From the NCBI GenBank assembly GCA_016208525.1, contig JACQYJ010000122.1, forward strand, positions 1-6,492: a DNA stretch of 6,492 nt. The letters are read 5' to 3'. Made by a program: the position numbers and the translations under genes. Below the pieces are notes generated by a model. That model ran no database searches. It was not told the DNA's origin and saw only the letters and a list, made by a program, of their open reading frames with translations. How positions within the stretch are numbered: the first letter of the stretch is position 1; each line of letters opens with the position of its first letter. Positions 1-6,292 of the stretch are shown here, one piece after another. This DNA is from Deltaproteobacteria bacterium (GTDB lineage Bacteria > Desulfobacterota > JAENJC01).

Positions 1-1150
1 CCTTTGCCTTTGACTGACGCGCCGCAAGAAGAGCCGCTTCATTTATCAGGTTTGCGAGGTCAGCTCCGGAGAAACCGGGTGTCCCGCGTGCAAGCACGTC
101 GAGTTTCACGTCATCTGCAATGGGTATCTTTTTGGCGTGAACCTTTATTATCTCGAGCCTCCCCTTTACGTCAGGGGCGGAGACGACAACCTGCCTGTCA
201 AACCTTCCGGGCCTTAAAAGGGCAGGATCTAAAACCTCAGGCCGGTTGGTTGCAGCCATTATTATGACCCCTTTCCTTGTGTCAAATCCGTCCATCTCGG
301 CCAGGAGCTGATTAAGGGTCTGGTCCCTCTCCGAGTCTCCACCGAATACACCCATCCCCCTCGCCCTCCCGACAGCGTCCAGTTCATCTATGAATATTAT
401 GCACGGGGCCTTTTCCTGGGCCTGGGCAAATAGGTCCCTTACTCTGGCAGCGCCCACACCCACAAACATCTCCACAAAATCAGAGCCTGATATGGTCAGG
501 AATGAAACCTTTGCCTCCCCTGCCACAGCCTTTGCCAGAAGGGTCTTTCCTGTGCCTGGAGCCCCCACAAGGAGAACCCCCTTAGGTATCCTCCCACCAA
601 GCCTCTGAAACTTCTCAGGGGTCTTCAGAAACTCTATTATCTCGTGAAGCTCTTCCTTCGCCTCATCAATACCTGCCACATCATCAAAGGTGACCTTTGT
701 CTCCTCTTCTACATAAAGCTTTGCCCTGCTCTTCCCGATTGACATTACGCCACCCATACCGCCCATCCTTTTAGCTATAAAGCTCCAGGCCCCAAGCATG
801 AGGAGCAGGGGGAATACCCAGAACAACAAGAGGTCTCTCAGCCAGGTTGTCTCAACCTCACCCTTGTATTTAACCCCCCTGGCAGAAAGCTCGCTGACGA
901 GGTCCTTGTCATCTACCCTGATGGTTACAAAAGGTTTTTCCCCGCCATCCGCGGTCTCAGGCTTCATGAGCCCTTTTATGGTGTTCCCGGATATTGATAC
1001 CTCTTCAATCTTACCGACTGTAAGGGCAGTCTTGAATTCGCTGTATGTTATCTCGTTGACCTTCGGGGCCAGGTATATCTGCAAGGTCAGGAAAAGAAAG
1101 AAGAACATCAACATAAACCAGAGCGGTGATATTTTCGGCTTTTGATCCAC
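1..1150 (-). CDS. ftsH: FtsH, membrane-bound ATP-dependent zinc metalloprotease (N-terminal part, cut by window edge)
   Basis: FtsH is a hexameric inner-membrane AAA+ protease that unfolds and degrades misassembled membrane proteins and some regulators. The visible part has 383 residues. A first membrane segment lies near residues 7-28, a periplasmic domain with the family motif EITYSEF follows, and a second membrane segment covers about 107-126. The AAA+ module shows Walker A GAPGTGKT (196-203), the pore motif MFVGVG (228-233), Walker B IIFIDELD (251-258) and the second region of homology with RPGRFDRQ. The HEXXH protease domain lies beyond position 1, so protease activity is inferred from family architecture. 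I chose GTG at 1150 because AGGAG stands 6 nt upstream (1161-1157). A longer ATG start at 1198, directly after an in-frame TAG, has no ribosome site and lies upstream of the predicted transcript start. Walker B has Leu where IDEID is usual, a conservative change. The gene is divergent from purC. Confidence 0.95.
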   Translation of the reverse strand, partial: MDQKPKISPLWFMLMFFFLFLTLQIYLAPKVNEITYSEFKTALTVGKIEEVSISGNTIKGLMKPETADGGEKPFVTIRVDDKDLVSELSARGVKYKGEVETTWLRDLLLFWVFPLLLMLGAWSFIAKRMGGMGGVMSIGKSRAKLYVEEETKVTFDDVAGIDEAKEELHEIIEFLKTPEKFQRLGGRIPKGVLLVGAPGTGKTLLAKAVAGEAKVSFLTISGSDFVEMFVGVGAARVRDLFAQAQEKAPCIIFIDELDAVGRARGMGVFGGDSERDQTLNQLLAEMDGFDTRKGVIIMAATNRPEVLDPALLRPGRFDRQVVVSAPDVKGRLEIIKVHAKKIPIADDVKLDVLARGTPGFSGADLANLINEAALLAARQSKAK

Positions 1151-1182
1151 TACTGTCTCCTGAAAGAGTTTTGTTATCAGAA

Positions 1183-1212
1183 AGTATAATGGCTTCATCT
1201 AACTATTGTCAA
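1183..1212 (-). promoter_or_regulatory. Predicted sigma-70-type promoter of ftsH
   Basis: On the minus strand, a perfect TTGACA -35 box (1212-1207) is followed after an 18-nt spacer by TATACT (1188-1183), five of six bases of the -10 consensus. Transcription should start near 1176. This gives a leader of about 26 nt with AGGAG just before the GTG at 1150. It leaves the upstream ATG at 1198 untranscribed from this promoter. Confidence 0.65.
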
Positions 1213-1256
1213 GGCATCCGTGTCTGTATTCAACTTAAAAAAGGCATGGAATTCCC

Positions 1257-1286
1257 TTGACATATCGGGGTGCATTGTTGTATTTT
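1257..1286 (+). promoter_or_regulatory. Predicted sigma-70-type promoter of the purC block
   Basis: A perfect TTGACA (1257-1262) is followed after 18 nt by TATTTT (1281-1286), four of six consensus -10 bases. A start near 1293 would give an untranslated leader of about 123 nt before purC. The -35 boxes of this promoter and of the divergent ftsH promoter are about 44 bp apart, leaving room for a shared regulator. No operator palindrome is evident between them. Confidence 0.55.
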
Positions 1287-1314
1287 AAGCCTAATATCAG
1301 CATTGAGGGTGGGT

Positions 1315-1350
1315 ATGGCATCAAAAACCAGTGGCAGAAGGGGCCAGTGA
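1315..1350 (+). other. Possible 11-codon leader ORF upstream of purC
   Basis: ATG at 1315 opens an 11-residue frame, MASKTSGRRGQ, ending in TGA at 1348-1350. A GAGGGTGGG stretch (1305-1313) could serve as a ribosome site. The stop codon falls at the base of the terminator hairpin that begins at 1342, so a ribosome finishing this ORF would cover the 5' arm of the stem. That is the geometry of translation-coupled attenuation. No run of one diagnostic amino acid is present, and an ORF this short can occur by chance. Confidence 0.25.
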
Positions 1351-1382
1351 GAAATCTTTGAGATTTCAACTGGCCTTTTTGT
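1342..1382 (+). terminator. Intrinsic terminator in the purC leader (candidate attenuator)
   Basis: GGCCAGT (1342-1348) pairs perfectly with ACTGGCC (1369-1375). Inside it GAAATC (1351-1356) pairs with GATTTC (1362-1367), with a small internal bulge and a 5-nt loop. Five T residues (1376-1380) follow at once. This is a textbook rho-independent terminator on the plus strand only. No plus-strand gene ends upstream because ftsH is divergent, so the hairpin lies inside the purC leader, 34 nt before the start codon. It either attenuates the operon or ends a short leader RNA. TGGC at 1332-1335 could pair instead with GCCA at 1343-1346 and so compete with the terminator stem. Confidence 0.75.
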
Positions 1383-1403
1383 CTTGTCGCCATTGAAGAT
1401 ATA

Positions 1404-1409
1404 AAGGAG
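1404..1409 (+). promoter_or_regulatory. Ribosome binding site fixing the TTG start of purC
   Basis: AAGGAG ends 6 nt before the TTG at 1416. No ATG or GTG in this frame is placed as well, and the conserved N-terminal region of the protein starts shortly after this TTG. The site therefore decides for the rare start codon. Confidence 0.8.
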
Positions 1410-1415
1410 TTTAAT

Positions 1416-2306
1416 TTGCCTGCCGAAGTCATCATCAAAACAGATTTTAAAGAGTTGGGGCCGGTCAGGCGCGGGAAGGTCAGGGATGTCTACGAGCTGG
1501 AAAACAGCCTTCTGATAGTATCAACAGACAGGATATCCGCCTTCGACGTAATCCTCCCAAACGGGATACCGCAAAAAGGGTTTGTCCTGAACCAGCTTTC
1601 AAGGTTCTGGTTCGAAAGTACCGCGGATATCATACCGAACCACCTTATTACTACGGATGTAAACCGGTTCCCTGATGTCTGCCGGCCTTACCGGGATATA
1701 CTGGACGGAAGGAGCATGCTGGTCAGAAAAGCCAGGCCCCTTCCGGTTGAGTGCATAGTCAGGGGGTATATCTCGGGTTCTGGATGGAAGGAGTACCAGA
1801 AGACGGGCGCCGTTTCAGGTATATCCCTGCCAAAAGGACTCGCGGAGTCCTCAAAACTTGGATATCCACTGTTTACACCATCCACCAAGGCGGAGATAGG
1901 TGAACATGACGAAAATATCACCTTTGACAGGATGAGGGAGATGATAGGCCCCGAACTGGCTGAAAGAGTGCGGGATATCAGCATAAAGGTCTATCAGAGG
2001 GCCTCAGAGATAGCTCTTTCAAAAGGGGTAATCATTGCAGACACTAAATTCGAGTTCGGAACGGAGGAAGGAGGCAGGCTTATCCTGATAGACGAGGCCC
2101 TTACTCCAGACTCCTCACGCTTCTGGCCTTTGGAAAAGTACCAGCCGGGAAAGGGACAGGAGTCTTATGACAAGCAGTTTGTAAGAGATTACCTTTTATC
2201 AATAAATTGGGAGACCCTGCCCAAAATGCCTCATCTACCGGAGGACGTGGTTAAAAAGACCTCTGATATATATATGAAGGCGTATAAGCTGTTTGTAAAA
2301 CAATAA
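1416..2306 (+). CDS. purC: Phosphoribosylaminoimidazole-succinocarboxamide synthase (SAICAR synthetase)
   Basis: This cytoplasmic enzyme joins CAIR and aspartate using ATP to make SAICAR, a late step of de novo IMP synthesis. The 296-residue product carries the family signatures in order: GKVRDVYE (20-27) of the ATP-binding lobe, STDRISAFD (36-44), VECIVRGYISGSGW (111-124), FTPSTKAEIGEHDENI (153-168), IIADTKFEFG (206-215) and IDEALTPDSSRFWP (225-238). It resembles the longer form of the enzyme, near 300 residues as in yeast Ade1, rather than the roughly 237-residue E. coli form. Translation starts at TTG 1416 with AAGGAG 6 nt upstream and ends at TAA. The gene follows a promoter and a leader terminator and lies 12 bp before the Pal-like gene, so it heads the operon. 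No key motif is missing. Confidence 0.96.
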   Translation: MPAEVIIKTDFKELGPVRRGKVRDVYELENSLLIVSTDRISAFDVILPNGIPQKGFVLNQLSRFWFESTADIIPNHLITTDVNRFPDVCRPYRDILDGRSMLVRKARPLPVECIVRGYISGSGWKEYQKTGAVSGISLPKGLAESSKLGYPLFTPSTKAEIGEHDENITFDRMREMIGPELAERVRDISIKVYQRASEIALSKGVIIADTKFEFGTEEGGRLILIDEALTPDSSRFWPLEKYQPGKGQESYDKQFVRDYLLSINWETLPKMPHLPEDVVKKTSDIYMKAYKLFVKQ

Positions 2307-2318
2307 GGAGGGAATCAG

Positions 2319-2960
2319 ATGAAGATATTCACAGGTATAACAGTCCTGGTGATTGCAGCAACCGTTCTCACGGGATGCCCAAAGAAAGCGACCATAGTGA
2401 AGGAAGAGGCAAAGGCCCCTGTTGTAGATATGAAGGCGGAAGAAGAGGCTAAGGCAAAGGCAGAAGCCGAAGCAAAGGCAAAAAAAGAGGCTGAGGCGGA
2501 AGCGAAGATAAAAGCGGAAGCAGAGGCGAAGGCAAGGGCTGAGGCGGAAGCTGGGGCAAAGGCCGAGGCAGAGGCAGAGGCCGAGACAGAGGCAAAGACT
2601 GAAGCTGCTGCAAAAGAAGCCGTCCGGCTCGAGGACATTCATTTCGACTTTGACATGTATGAAATCAGGGGAAACGATAAAGAGATATTAAGCGCCCTGG
2701 CTGAATTGCTGTTAAAGAAGAAAGATGCCAACTTGCTCCTGGAAGGTCATGCCGATGACAGGGGAAATAGCGCATACAACCTCGCCCTTGGAGAGAGGAG
2801 GGCTCAAAGCGCCAGGGAGTATCTGGTAACTCTCGGGGTCGGCGCTGCAAGGATATCCACGACCAGTTACGGACAGGAAAAACCTGTCTGCAGCGAGCCC
2901 AATGAAGACTGCTGGTGGAAGAACAGAAGGGTCCATTTCGTGGTGCAGGAGCAGAGATGA
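2319..2960 (+). CDS. pal: Pal-like peptidoglycan-associated lipoprotein (OmpA C-terminal domain)
   Basis: This is a predicted outer-membrane lipoprotein that grips peptidoglycan and, in the Tol-Pal system, keeps the outer membrane tied to the wall. The 213-residue product starts with a lipoprotein signal peptide and lipobox VLTGC, with the acylated Cys at residue 20. Residues 41-101 form an Ala/Glu/Lys-rich helical linker, probably a coiled coil. Residues 104-213 are an OmpA-type domain with IHFDFDMYEI, EGHADDRGN (142-150), NLALGERRA (154-162), a SYGQEKP motif and NRRVHFVV. The Asp and Arg that bind diaminopimelate in the family are present (about D146 and R160/R161). ATG at 2319 follows AGGAGG (2307-2312) by 6 nt. 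No tol genes are visible nearby, so this could be a Pal paralogue rather than the Tol partner. The linker is unusually long for Pal. Its TGA overlaps the next start codon. Confidence 0.9.
   Translation: MKIFTGITVLVIAATVLTGCPKKATIVKEEAKAPVVDMKAEEEAKAKAEAEAKAKKEAEAEAKIKAEAEAKARAEAEAGAKAEAEAEAETEAKTEAAAKEAVRLEDIHFDFDMYEIRGNDKEILSALAELLLKKKDANLLLEGHADDRGNSAYNLALGERRAQSAREYLVTLGVGAARISTTSYGQEKPVCSEPNEDCWWKNRRVHFVVQEQR
2439..2621 (+). repeat. Low-complexity Ala/Glu/Lys coding repeat in the Pal-like gene
   Basis: About 60 codons alternate GAG/GAA, GCN and AAG/AAA, giving imperfect EAEAKAKAEA-type repeats at residues 41-101. The DNA is strongly purine-rich on the plus strand. It resembles the helical spacer of TolA. 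Such stretches change length easily by slippage in multiples of three, so linker length may vary among strains. Confidence 0.75.
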
Positions 2961-3307
2961 GGAAGACAGTTATTTGCCTGGGAATGATTCTTGTCCTTGT
3001 TACAGGATGTTCAACGGCCAAGGTAGAAAGCACAGGGAGAGATATAACAGAAGAGCCGGGCAAAGTAATTAAGGCAGGGGTAACAACCAGGGAAGAGATC
3101 ATCAGGATATTTGGCGAACCTTCAAGGGTCTCAAAAACAGACGTATCAGAGGAGCTGGTCTATGAATCAAGAAAGGAAGAGACTCCAACCTATATTGGCG
3201 GGCTTGTAATAGATGAGGCAGGTAAAAAAATAACACTCAAGCGCCTTGAGATATTGATTCAGAATGGAGTGGTGCAGTCGTATAAGTTTGAGGCCAGATC
3301 GGAGTAG
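2957..3307 (+). CDS. Small lipoprotein of the SmpA/OmlA (BamE-like) family
   Basis: The 116-residue product has a signal peptide with lipobox LVTGC (Cys at residue 18), then a small domain. Its segment KAGVTTREEIIRIFGEPSRV (39-58) matches the BamE/SmpA/OmlA hallmark of a short helix ending in FGEP. LVYES (67-71) and a C-terminal strand INGVVQSY-like segment near 101-109 also fit that fold. BamE helps the BAM complex insert beta-barrel proteins. Whether this protein does so or is one of many look-alike small lipoproteins cannot be decided here. I chose ATG 2957 rather than an in-frame ATG at 2915 because it gives a proper signal peptide, has AGGAG 5 nt upstream, and overlaps the Pal stop as ATGA, implying translational coupling. 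The gene ends in TAG, 29 bp before glgP. Confidence 0.8.
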   Translation: MRKTVICLGMILVLVTGCSTAKVESTGRDITEEPGKVIKAGVTTREEIIRIFGEPSRVSKTDVSEELVYESRKEETPTYIGGLVIDEAGKKITLKRLEILIQNGVVQSYKFEARSE

Positions 3308-3336
3308 CTCCATTTAGACAATGCAGGGATGAAAAC

Positions 3337-5775
3337 ATGGAAGATAAGAGGAAGGCACAGGAAACAGAGAGACTTAAGTCAGCGGTCAAGGACCATATCG
3401 AACATGATATAGGCAGGGACCCTGCCTATGCAGGCGCCTTTGATCATTATCTTGGCCTTTCCAATGCATTGAGGGGCAGGCTTATGGAAAGATGGGTCAA
3501 GACCCAGCGTTCTTACTACAACAAGGATGTCAAAAGGGTTTATTACCTTTCCCTGGAATTCCTGATCGGCAGAACCCTCGGCAACACCATGGTAAACCTT
3601 GGGATTGAGAATGAGTGCACTAAGGCCATTGAGGGCCTGGGGCACAGGATGGAGTCCGTAAGAGAGGCGGAATGGGACGCAGGATTGGGAAATGGAGGCT
3701 TAGGCCGTCTTGCTGCCTGCTTCCTTGACTCCATGGCTACCCTGGGTATTCCCGCATATGGATATGGAATAAGGTACGAATACGGGATATTTTGTCAGAG
3801 GGTGAATAACGGTTACCAGGTGGAGTCTCCTGACAACTGGCTCAGGTACGGGAGCCCCTGGGAGATAATCCGTCCGAACCACCTCTTTCCTGTCCAGTTT
3901 TATGGAAGGGTAAACCAGTATATAGACTCAAACGGTAAACTGAAAAACGAATGGGTCGATACCGAGGACATCATGGCCATGGCCTGTGATACGCCCATTC
4001 CAGGGTACAGAAACAACAATGTCATCAACATGAGACTCTGGGCGGCAAAGGCTTCAAGGGCCTTTGACCTTAACTTCTTCAACAGCGGCAACTATATCCA
4101 GGCGGTTGAGGAGAAAGAAAAAAGCGAGTGCATTTCAAAGGTCCTCTATCCGGCAGATCATATTATGGAAGGGAGGCTCCTCAGGCTTAAGCAGCAGTAC
4201 TTCTTCGTATCAGCAACCTTCCAGGACATCATGAGGAGGTATGAGAAAGACGGGGCTCCTTTTGACAACCTTCCCAATAAGGTGGCAGTCCAGTTGAACG
4301 ACACCCACCCAGCCATTGCAATCCCTGAATTCATGAGGATACTTGTTGACCTTGAAGGATTGCCGTGGGAAAAGGCATGGGAGATATCGGTCGGGACCTT
4401 TGCCTATACCAACCATACAGTCATGCCGGAGGCGCTTGAGAAGTGGCCTGTCTCAATGTTCGAGAACCTCCTTCCACGGCACCTCCAGATAATATACGAG
4501 ATAAACAGGAGGTTCCTGGAGGATGTATGGCGTCGGTTTCCCGGTGATTTTGACAAGGTCAGGAATATGTCCCTGATTGAAGAAGGGCCGGAAAAGATGA
4601 TCAGGATGGCTAACCTGGCTATTGTGGGAAGCCATTCCATAAACGGCGTAGCCGCCATTCATACCGAGATCCTCAAGGAGCAGCTATTCAGGAATTTTTA
4701 TGAGATGTATCCGGAAAGGTTCAACAACAAGACCAACGGTATTACTCCAAGGAGGTGGCTTAAAAAGGCCAATACCAGCTTATCGGACCTTGTTACAGAA
4801 AAGATTGGGGATGGATGGGTCACAGACCTCGATGAACTGAAGAAGATCGCTCCGCTGGCAGAAGACACGGCTTTCAGAGAACGGTGGATTGAGGTAAAAA
4901 GGGCAAACAAGAAGAGGCTGGCAGCCTACATAAAAGGCAAAAACGATATCTCAGTCGATCCTGACTCCATGTTCGACGTCCAGATAAAGAGAATGCATGA
5001 ATACAAGAGGCAGCTCTTGAATCTGTTGCACGTCATAACCCTTTACAACAGGATACGGGGCGGCAAGGGAACAGAGATCGCCCCCCGCACAGTTATATTC
5101 GCAGGGAAGGCGGCCCCTGCATACTGGATGGCGAAGCTGATAATAAAGCTGATCCATTCGGTGGCTGATGTTGTGAACAACAGCATCGATGCAGGGAATA
5201 AGCTTAAGGTGGTATTCCTCTCCAACTACAGCGGCTCCCTGGCTGAAAAGATCATCCCTGCCGCCGACCTCTCTGAGCAGATATCAAAAGCAGGAACAGA
5301 AGCCTCGGGCACGGGAAACATGAAGCTTTCCCTGAATGGCGCATTGACCATAGGGACCCTTGACGGCGCCAATGTGGAGATTATGGAGGAAGTGGGCAGA
5401 GACAATATCTTCATCTTCGGAAACACTGTAGATGAGATTATGAATCTCAGGATGTCAGGATATAACCCTTTCCAGTATTACGAAAACAACCCTGAGCTGA
5501 AGCAGGTGATGGAGATGATAAGGGACGGCTACTTCTCACCTGAAAACAGGGACCTCTTCAAGCCCATAGCGGATTCTCTCCTTTATCATGACACTTACAT
5601 GCTCCTTGCCGACTACGAATCTTACATAAGCTGCCAGGAGAAAGTAGGAGAGCTTTATAAAGACAGGGATGAGTGGGCGAAGAAATCTATCCTCAATGTG
5701 GCAAAAATGGGCAAGTTCTCCAGCGACCGCACCATAAGGGAATATGCAAGGGAGATATGGGGGATTGAGGTGTAA
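3337..5775 (+). CDS. glgP: Glycogen/alpha-glucan phosphorylase (GT35 family)
   Basis: This PLP-dependent cytoplasmic enzyme releases glucose-1-phosphate from the non-reducing ends of glycogen or maltodextrins using phosphate. The 812-residue product has the normal family length (E. coli enzymes about 800-815). Motifs in order are GLGNGGLGRLA (116-126), an ESPDNWLRYGSPWE segment, QLNDTHP (319-325), YTNHTVMPEALE, TNGITPRRW, KRMHEYKRQ (551-559) at the phosphate site, and EASGTGNMK (655-663) with the PLP-binding lysine at 663, followed by LNGALTIGTLDGANVE. No key residue is missing. ATG 3337 has a weak AGGGA site 7 nt upstream. No eukaryote-like N-terminal phosphorylation extension is seen. Substrate preference, glycogen or maltodextrin, cannot be told from motifs. 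No glycogen-synthesis genes lie nearby; it appears to be the last gene of the purC block. Confidence 0.97.
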   Translation: MEDKRKAQETERLKSAVKDHIEHDIGRDPAYAGAFDHYLGLSNALRGRLMERWVKTQRSYYNKDVKRVYYLSLEFLIGRTLGNTMVNLGIENECTKAIEGLGHRMESVREAEWDAGLGNGGLGRLAACFLDSMATLGIPAYGYGIRYEYGIFCQRVNNGYQVESPDNWLRYGSPWEIIRPNHLFPVQFYGRVNQYIDSNGKLKNEWVDTEDIMAMACDTPIPGYRNNNVINMRLWAAKASRAFDLNFFNSGNYIQAVEEKEKSECISKVLYPADHIMEGRLLRLKQQYFFVSATFQDIMRRYEKDGAPFDNLPNKVAVQLNDTHPAIAIPEFMRILVDLEGLPWEKAWEISVGTFAYTNHTVMPEALEKWPVSMFENLLPRHLQIIYEINRRFLEDVWRRFPGDFDKVRNMSLIEEGPEKMIRMANLAIVGSHSINGVAAIHTEILKEQLFRNFYEMYPERFNNKTNGITPRRWLKKANTSLSDLVTEKIGDGWVTDLDELKKIAPLAEDTAFRERWIEVKRANKKRLAAYIKGKNDISVDPDSMFDVQIKRMHEYKRQLLNLLHVITLYNRIRGGKGTEIAPRTVIFAGKAAPAYWMAKLIIKLIHSVADVVNNSIDAGNKLKVVFLSNYSGSLAEKIIPAADLSEQISKAGTEASGTGNMKLSLNGALTIGTLDGANVEIMEEVGRDNIFIFGNTVDEIMNLRMSGYNPFQYYENNPELKQVMEMIRDGYFSPENRDLFKPIADSLLYHDTYMLLADYESYISCQEKVGELYKDRDEWAKKSILNVAKMGKFSSDRTIREYAREIWGIEV

Positions 5776-5790
5776 ATCCTGGAACTGTCC

Positions 5791-5818
5791 TTGAACTTTT
5801 ATCTGACTGTGTTATAAA
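5791..5818 (+). promoter_or_regulatory. Weak candidate promoter downstream of glgP
   Basis: TTGAAC (5791-5796), a 16-nt spacer and TATAAA (5813-5818) make a plausible promoter reading toward the hemerythrin remnant about 180 bp away. The repeat element lies between the two. In AT-rich intergenic DNA this match could be chance. Confidence 0.3.
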
Positions 5819-5830
5819 ATTGACAATCTC

Positions 5831-5953
5831 GTAAAAAGTCAAAATTAACCGCAGAGACGCGGAGACGCTGAGAAAAACATATTGGAATTAAAGAGCTTAT
5901 CTTTGCGACTTTGCGCCTTTGCGTGAGAATATGTGTTTTTTTAGACTTTTTAC
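5831..5953. repeat. Palindromic dispersed-repeat or MITE-like element of about 123 bp
   Basis: A perfect 10-bp inverted repeat bounds the unit: GTAAAAAGTC (5831-5840) and GACTTTTTAC (5944-5953). Inside, a CGCAGAGAC-type array (5850-5873) faces its imperfect complement CTTTGCGCCTTTGCG and neighbours (5900-5923). 17 of 24 positions match, and four of the seven mismatches would be G-U pairs in RNA. It has no coding capacity. From memory, such CGCAGAGACGCAGAG-type palindromes are widely dispersed in environmental bacterial genomes. A T-run at 5936-5942 follows the hairpin, so it might also help end glgP transcripts. No target-site duplication is obvious. Confidence 0.65.
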
Positions 5954-6001
5954 TATACCATCATAATTGATTAGGCTTTTTTAACCCAGGGAGGAGCCGG
6001 T

Positions 6002-6292
6002 ATGCCGTTAATAGAGTGGAATGAAGGCCTTAGTGTCGGGATTGATGCCATAGATGGGCAGCACAAAAAATGGATTGGAATTATTAATGAGCTTGATGAT
6101 GCGCTGCTGAGTTGAAGGAGTCTTGAGACATTGCTAAAGATCGTGGAGGAGATCGAGGATTACACACATCTTCACTTCACGGAAGAGGAGAAGTTAATGG
6201 AAGGGCTTAACTATCCAGACCTTGCCGACCATAAGGTGATGCATGAGAATTTCAAAAGTACGAATAAAATGGGGTCAGGTCTACTTTCTTGA
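6002..6292 (+). pseudogene. Broken bacteriohemerythrin gene (in-frame stop, truncated 3' end)
   Basis: Bacteriohemerythrins are small cytoplasmic four-helix proteins that bind O2 at a di-iron site. ATG 6002, with AGGAG 5 nt upstream, opens the typical start MPLIEWNEGLSVGIDAID. The frame meets TGA at codon 38 (6113-6115) and then continues recognisably without a frameshift. Iron ligands H21 (GQHKKW), H58 and E62 (HFTEE), and H77 and H81 (HKVMH) are all present. The last family ligands, His and Asp of the final helix, are lost because homology stops near codon 85-88, where the transposase element begins. Family members have about 130 residues. The reading frame then runs into the element and stops at TGA 6290-6292. 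AAGGAG (6115-6120) just after the stop could allow reinitiation at TTG 6131, but the product would still lack two helices' worth of ligands. A sequencing error could explain the TGA but not the truncation. Confidence 0.85.

Noticed and set aside
4..1145. Plus-strand open frames across the left end
   Set aside because: They are antisense to the continuous FtsH reading frame, which carries all AAA+ motifs.
1293..1380. Known riboswitch (purine, ZTP, THF or glycine type) in the purC leader
   Set aside because: I looked for the conserved cores of these classes by eye and found none. Only the terminator hairpin is clear. A covariance-model search would settle it.
1235..1438. Minus-strand open frame of 67 codons across the ftsH-purC gap
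   Set aside because: It overlaps the promoter, terminator and start of purC. It has no recognisable domain and no convincing ribosome site, and its composition is explained by those signals.
2235..2642. Long minus-strand open frames opposite the Pal-like gene
   Set aside because: They arise from the purine-rich Ala/Glu/Lys repeat read backwards, giving Leu/Cys/Phe or Ala/Ser/Phe runs. The plus-strand gene has a lipobox and OmpA domain.
5820..5848. Second promoter (TTGACA at 5820-5825) after glgP
   Set aside because: No good -10 box lies at 16-18 nt, and the sequence overlaps the start of the inverted-repeat element.
6113..6115. TGA in the hemerythrin gene as selenocysteine or as a reassigned Gly/Trp codon
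   Set aside because: The position is not a catalytic or metal-binding site and no selenocysteine hairpin is evident. TGA is a normal stop at the end of the Pal-like gene, and the gene is truncated anyway.
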